Shown in pieces: positions 5,166 to 8,243 of a stretch of DNA of 8,243 nucleotides. How positions within the stretch are numbered: the stretch's first letter is position 1; every line of letters starts with the position of its first letter. The stretch lies in assembly GCA_021790075.1 (NCBI GenBank), contig JAJYIN010000087.1, positions 1-8,243 of the forward strand, read 5' to 3'. Under the pieces are notes generated by a model, which worked only from the letters and a program-made list of their open reading frames with translations, searched no databases and had not been told where the DNA came from. The position numbers and the translations under genes were made by a program. Origin of the DNA: Actinomycetes bacterium (GTDB lineage Bacteria > Actinomycetota > Thermoleophilia > BMS3ABIN01).

Positions 5166-6291
5166 ATGGCTAAACGCGGACAAAACGAAGACAGCATATC
5201 AAAACGCAAAGATGGCCGGCGGGTAGCACGGTTTACGGTTGGTTACGAGGGCGGGAAGCAGAAGCGCAAATACATTTACGGCAGGACGCGAGAAGAGGTC
5301 GCCGGGAAACTGGCGGCGGCGCTGAAAGCAAAACGTGATGGCTCGCCTGTGTCGAATGACAGGATCACCTTTCGTCAGTTCCTGGACAAATGGCTAGAGG
5401 AGTCAGTTAAGCCAAGTGTCCGGCCTCGGACTTACGATCATTACTCTCAGTATGTGCGGCTTTACATCCGGCCCGCCCTTGGAAATATCAAGTTAGTCAA
5501 ACTCAGTCCTGAAAATATCCAGGCACTTTTTAACCGGCAAGTGAAAAAAGGTCTCTCGGCCCGCACCGCGCAACTCACTCACTCGTGCAGGCCTTCAAGT
5601 GGCAGCTCGTACCGCGTAACGTGGCAACCCTTGTCGATCCGCCACGGGGCTCACGGTTTGAAACAACGCCGCTTACCCCAGAACAGGCCCGCGCATTCCT
5701 CGAAGCAGCCAAAGGCGACAGTCTGGAGGCTTTCTATACCGTGGCCGTTGCACTTGGCCTCAAACGCGGGGAAGCCCTGGCGCTCAGGTGGCAAGACATT
5801 GATCTTGAGGCTGGAACGCTCACGGTTCGCCATACTCTGCAAAACCTTCAAGGCGGCAGCTGGAATCTGTCGGAACCGAAAAGCCGAAACAGCCGCCGGA
5901 CTCTCGGCCTCCCAGCTTTCTCTGTCCAGTCTCTAAAGAATCACCGGCAGCGCCAGCGCGAGGAAAGACTACTGAAGAAACACTGGCAAGATCACGGCTT
6001 CGTTTTTGTTTCTGAAGTGGGGACACCATTGGATGGAAATAACGAAATAACGTGTACAAGCGCTACTAAGCACTGCTTAAAGAAAATGGTCTACCGGATA
6101 TCCGTTCTCACTACTTACGGCATGCTGCGGGGACTATGCTTTGCGTCCAAGGCGTACATCCCCGCGTAGCTATGGAAACACTAGGCCATTCTCAGATCGG
6201 CCTTACCATGAACCTCTATATGCACGTTGCATCTGAATTGCAGCGGGAAGCGGCGGACAAGATTGACGCGCTGCGTTCAGGCCGAAATTAG
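5166..6291 (+). pseudogene. int: Tyrosine recombinase (phage-type integrase), inactivated
   Basis: Integrase of the element at tRNA-Arg. An AP2-like arm-binding N-terminus (SISKRKDGRRVARFTVGY, 5196-5250) and SAM-like core-binding domain (ITFRQFLDKWLEES to LSARTAQLTH, 5364-5580) lie in the first frame. The catalytic domain starts in another frame at about 5585 (VQAFKWQLVPRNVATLVDPP). A stretch of about seven residues seems missing at the junction. A second frameshift is explained by an 8-bp tandem duplication (6036-6051); removing one copy restores DGNNVYKRY, which is then followed by an in-frame TAA (6067-6069). The rest reads on to 6291 with HYLRHA (6109-6126), LGHS (6181-6192) and the nucleophile Tyr in NLYMHV (codon 6217-6219). 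The first catalytic Arg position (GLKRGEALAL, codon 5762-5764) is Lys. AGGTG precedes the ATG by 8 nt. Confidence 0.92.
6036..6051 (+). repeat. 8-bp tandem duplication in the integrase
   Basis: GAAATAAC occurs twice in a row (6036-6043, 6044-6051). Deleting one copy rejoins the two integrase frames so that TPLD-GNNVYKRY reads through, as expected for the family. This is a clear slippage-type frameshift lesion. Confidence 0.85.
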
Positions 6292-6307
6292 GCATTTTTG
6301 CACTGAG

Positions 6308-6331
6308 TAGGTGCCAAAATAGGTGTCAAAT
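6308..6331. repeat. Two tandem 12-bp repeats next to att, possible integrase arm sites
   Basis: TAGGTGCCAAAA (6308-6319) and TAGGTGTCAAAT (6320-6331) match at 10 of 12 positions. They lie 17 bp after the integrase stop and 66 bp before the tRNA att core. Tyrosine integrases of this class bind short direct repeats flanking the core with their N-terminal arm-binding domain, so these are good candidates for arm-type sites. Confidence 0.45.
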
Positions 6332-6397
6332 GGGGAAATTCGAGGCCGCTGCTCGGCGAGAAAACGCGGATAATTCGCTGATTTACAGGCTCTATTC

Positions 6398-6474
<77 letters not shown>

Positions 6475-6486
6475 AAATGTGGTGGG

Positions 6487-6517
6487 TTTCCGGAATGCCG
6501 ATGGCTGATGCCGGAAA
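6487..6517. repeat. Inverted repeat between tRNA-His and tRNA-Arg
   Basis: TTTCCGG (6487-6493) pairs with CCGGAAA (6511-6517) across a 17-nt loop in the spacer between the two tRNAs. It may act as a processing hairpin in the precursor transcript. There is no T tract on the exit side, so it is not an obvious terminator. Confidence 0.4.
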
Positions 6518-6522
6518 AAGTT

Positions 6523-6599
6523 TGGGGTGGATGATGGGACTTGAACCCACGGCCGCCGGATCCACAATCCGGAGCTCTACCAGCTGAGCTACATCCACC
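6523..6599 (-). tRNA. tRNA-His (GTG)
   Basis: A 77-nt gene with encoded CCA. The acceptor is GTGGATG / CATCCAC, and the extra G at -1 (complement of 6599) faces the C73 discriminator, the diagnostic identity pair of tRNA-His. The anticodon loop ATTGTGGAT contains GTG and the T-arm is GTGGG-TTCAAGT-CCCAT. It serves both His codons. It is 48 bp upstream of tRNA-Arg on the same strand. Confidence 0.97.
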
Positions 6600-6612
6600 A
6601 TGTAAGACCTTG

Positions 6613-6636
6613 ACCGGTCGGGAACTCCCGGCCGGT
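6613..6636. repeat. Hairpin between tRNA-Gly and tRNA-His
   Basis: ACCGGTCGGG (6613-6622) pairs with CCCGGCCGGT (6627-6636) around AACT; the 10-bp stem has one mismatch or wobble. No T tract follows on the minus strand. It is probably an RNA processing structure in the polycistronic tRNA precursor. Confidence 0.5.
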
Positions 6637-6682
6637 AACTTTCAAACGAGGAAGTTTCCAACCTCGGACTCAACCAAACTTC

Positions 6683-6758
6683 TGGAGCGGGCGACGGGGA
6701 TCGAACCCGCGACAATCGGCTTGGAAGGCCGATGCTCTACCATCTGAGCTACACCCGC
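6683..6758 (-). tRNA. tRNA-Gly (TCC)
   Basis: A 76-nt gene with encoded CCA. The acceptor GCGGGTG / CGCCCGC has one wobble and the discriminator is U. The anticodon loop CTTCCAA carries TCC, and the T-arm is GCGGG-TTCGATC-CCCGT. It reads GGA and GGG. It lies 70 bp downstream of the small membrane-protein gene in the same transcript. Confidence 0.96.
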
Positions 6759-6828
6759 AAAAATCCCGGCATCGCGCCGCCGGCCGGCATGAACATAACC
6801 ATCACCGCCCGCTAATTCCCGCCGCGCC

Positions 6829-7050
6829 TCAGCCCCGCTTCCGGCTGGTCAGCAAAGCCACGATCAGAAAGGCGGCTGTTTCCAGAGCCAGCAGCAAATA
6901 TTTCTCAGAAGATTTGCCGAAGCGGCTGATCGTCAGCACCAGCACCGCTACGTAAACGGCGACGACCAGCCAGCCCTGCCAGGTGGCCGGTCGAAACCCC
7001 CAGCCGATCCGTTTGGGTCCGAACCACGGTTTTTTGCGCAAGCCTTCCAT
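6829..7050 (-). CDS. Small two-helix membrane protein inside the tRNA cluster
   Basis: This 73-residue protein has a conserved-looking basic and aromatic N-terminus, KPWFGPKRIGWGFRPATWQGW (7-27), then two transmembrane helices at about 26-42 and 50-68, and a basic tail RKRG. The PWFGPKR..GWG...WQGW signature recurs in small uncharacterised bacterial membrane proteins; no function is known to me. By the positive-inside rule both ends would face the cytoplasm. ATG at 7050 has GAGGG 5 nt upstream; the in-frame ATG at 7053 would leave only 2 nt, so 7050 is preferred. The gene sits 27 bp after tRNA-Pro and 70 bp before tRNA-Gly on the same strand, so it is probably released from a tRNA precursor as mRNA. 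Confidence 0.75.
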   Translation of the reverse strand: MEGLRKKPWFGPKRIGWGFRPATWQGWLVVAVYVAVLVLTISRFGKSSEKYLLLALETAAFLIVALLTSRKRG

Positions 7051-7077
7051 CATTTCCCTCGTGAACGATCCTGAGTC

Positions 7078-7154
7078 TGGTCGGGGCGGGCGGATTTGAA
7101 CCGCCGGCCTCTTGCTCCCAAAGCAAGCGCGCTACCAAGCTGCGCCACGCCCCG
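7078..7154 (-). tRNA. tRNA-Pro (TGG)
   Basis: A 77-nt gene with encoded CCA. The acceptor CGGGGCG / CGCCCCG is fully paired and the discriminator is A. The anticodon arm CTTGC-TTTGGGA-GCAAG carries TGG, and the T-arm is GGCGG-TTCAAAT-CCGCC. The first base being C, pairing with G72, is typical of bacterial tRNA-Pro. It is the first gene of the leftward tRNA cluster, 66 nt after the predicted transcription start. Confidence 0.96.
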
Positions 7155-7226
7155 CCGAAACAGCGGCAATCTGGCGGCAAACCGGCGCATCCGCCAATCC
7201 GCGGTCATCCGCTTCCAACCGGTGAC

Positions 7227-7235
7227 ATTATAACA
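7227..7235 (-). promoter_or_regulatory. Extended -10 promoter of the tRNA cluster
   Basis: The minus strand reads TGTTATAAT: a perfect TATAAT with the TG-N extended -10 element. No good -35 box lies 16-18 bp upstream, which an extended -10 can offset. Transcription would start near 7220 and give tRNA-Pro a 66-nt leader. No nearer promoter was seen for the four tRNAs or the small membrane gene. Confidence 0.65.
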
Positions 7236-7280
7236 AACTGCCATCGGCGCTTCCCGCGTAGAACGAGGCCGCATCACGCA

Positions 7281-7343
7281 GGATGGCGGGCCTGAAGCCC
7301 GCCATCCGGGAGTCCCTGGATGAAATCCAGGCTACTCTCCCGG
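7281..7343. repeat. Twin strong hairpins, REP-like
   Basis: The first hairpin is an 11-bp perfect stem, GGATGGCGGGC (7281-7291) with GCCCGCCATCC (7297-7307), closing a 5-nt loop. It abuts a second, two-tier hairpin: outer CCGGGAG (7306-7312) with CTCCCGG (7337-7343), inner CCTGGAT (7315-7321) with ATCCAGG (7325-7331) around GAA. The two share bases 7306-7307, so they are partly exclusive. There is no T tract on either side. The look is of a dispersed REP-like repeat or a Rho-independent-like barrier after fmt, 44 bp beyond the fmt stop. Confidence 0.6.
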
Positions 7344-7386
7344 CGCTCGCTGAAATCTCCAATGGCATATACAGGGCATATTGTAT

Positions 7387-8243
7387 TTACTCAAACACAG
7401 TATCTTCGACCAGCTTGCGGTAGCCGCGCAGGAACTCGGCGGCGCTCATGCGGCGTTTGCCGGCCGGCTGCAGTTCCAGCAATTGAAGCTGATCCCCCCG
7501 GCACTGGACCCACAGCTCCTCGCCGCGAAGCGTCACCTTCCCGGGAAGAAAGGAAGCCCCGCCAGGCGGCATGGCTCCCGCATCCGCCGGCGGCGCCGCT
7601 CTCCAGATCTTCAGCTGCGTCCCGCTGGCTTTTGCGTATGCGCCGATATGTGGTGAGAGCGCCCGCACCTGGTTGAACACCGGCCGGGCCGGCTGCGACC
7701 AGTCGAGCTGGCGGTCGCCAGGGCCGATCTTTTCCGCGTAGGTCACCAGCGATTCGTCCTGCTGTTCGCCCACCAGCGGCCCGGCCTCGGCCCGTTCGAG
7801 GACCTCGACCAGCGCCTCTCCCCCGGCCCGCGCCAGCTTCACATAGATGGAGCCGGCGTCGTCGGCATCCTCGATCAGCACGGTTTTTCTCAGGTAGACG
7901 TCGCCAGAATCGAGCGCCAGCACCACGTCCATGATCGAGACGCCGGTTTGCCGCTTTCCCTCCATGATCGCGCGCTCCACAGGGGCGGCGCCGCGGTACT
8001 CTGGCAGCAGCGAGCCGTGGACGTTGATGCAGGGGACGGCATCCAGCAGGTCCTGTTTGAGTATCTGCCCGAATGCAGCTATGGTCAGGAACCGGGCGCC
8101 CGTCTCCTTTAGCACCGCGACGCTCGCGGGGGAACTGATACTGACGGGCTGCTCCACGCGCAGCCCCGCGGCCAGCGCCAGCTGCTTGACCGGCGACATC
8201 CGCGGCGCCAGGCCGCGGCCGGCGGGACGGTCCGGCTGCGTGA
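7387..8243 (-). CDS. fmt: Methionyl-tRNA formyltransferase (5' end outside window)
   Basis: Fmt transfers a formyl group from 10-formyltetrahydrofolate to Met-tRNAfMet for initiation. The reading frame is open to the right edge: the codons before the first internal ATG (8197-8199) read TQPDRPAGRGLAPR, matching the conserved TQPDRPAGRG of Fmt, so the ATG at 8199 is not the start. 284 codons are present; by comparison with E. coli Fmt (315 aa) about 34 N-terminal residues are missing. The catalytic block INVHGSLLPEYRGAAPVERA has the conserved N-x-H and SLLPxYRG motifs, followed by TGVSIMDVVLALDSGDV with the catalytic Asp region. ETLVTYAEK corresponds to ESLVTYAEK here, and the C-terminal OB-like domain ends LQPAGKRRMSAAEFLRGYR. 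It is usually next to def, which would lie to the right. Confidence 0.96.
   Translation of the reverse strand, partial: TQPDRPAGRGLAPRMSPVKQLALAAGLRVEQPVSISSPASVAVLKETGARFLTIAAFGQILKQDLLDAVPCINVHGSLLPEYRGAAPVERAIMEGKRQTGVSIMDVVLALDSGDVYLRKTVLIEDADDAGSIYVKLARAGGEALVEVLERAEAGPLVGEQQDESLVTYAEKIGPGDRQLDWSQPARPVFNQVRALSPHIGAYAKASGTQLKIWRAAPPADAGAMPPGGASFLPGKVTLRGEELWVQCRGDQLQLLELQPAGKRRMSAAEFLRGYRKLVEDTVFE

Noticed and set aside
8197..8199. ATG as the start of fmt
   Set aside because: The codons to its right continue the conserved TQPDRPAGRG motif, so the gene is cut by the window edge and does not begin here.

Overview
This is a bacterial chromosomal window. All the ordinary genes lie on the minus strand: a flavin-dependent nitronate monooxygenase-like enzyme, a cold-shock protein, a secreted beta-helix protein, four tRNA genes with a small membrane-protein gene between them, and the 3' part of fmt (methionyl-tRNA formyltransferase). 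The host DNA is GC-rich (a sample 60-base stretch in fmt has 43 G/C). All four tRNAs encode their CCA end, and Shine-Dalgarno sequences are clear. The lineage cannot be fixed from these genes. The cysteine-bearing NMO type and the NosD-like protein would suit an anaerobic or sediment bacterium, for example Actinobacteriota, Chloroflexota or a deltaproteobacterial relative, but this is a guess.

Layout. 1-417 has no convincing gene, only a strong plus-strand terminator and an inverted-repeat region. 418-1521 is the NMO-like oxidoreductase. 1553-1587 is the terminator of the cold-shock gene at 1609-1818, whose likely promoter is at 1923-1951. 1967-3136 is a secreted right-handed beta-helix protein. 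3384-6397 is a roughly 3.0 kb integrated element. 6398-7154 is the tRNA cluster, transcribed leftward in the order Pro(TGG), small membrane protein, Gly(TCC), His(GTG), Arg(TCT), from an extended -10 promoter at 7227-7235. 7281-7343 holds two strong adjoining hairpins. 7387-8243 is fmt, whose start lies beyond the window.

The key observation is a perfect 47-bp direct repeat. The 3' part of tRNA-Arg(TCT), from the anticodon region through CCA (6398-6444), is duplicated at 3384-3430 as a displaced tRNA fragment. The two copies bracket a tyrosine-recombinase pseudogene next to the intact tRNA, an IS5-family transposase fragment, a 45-codon ORF just before the integrase, and one intact gene on AT-richer DNA. 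That gene encodes a 307-residue protein that looks like a PD-(D/E)XK-type nuclease fold followed by a RAMA domain (restriction enzyme adenine methylase associated). The island therefore looks like a small, immobilised tRNA-targeted element whose surviving cargo is a candidate DNA-modification-sensing defence protein. The integrase carries a missing helix segment with frameshift, an 8-bp tandem duplication, an in-frame stop and a catalytic Arg-to-Lys change, so the element should no longer move by itself.
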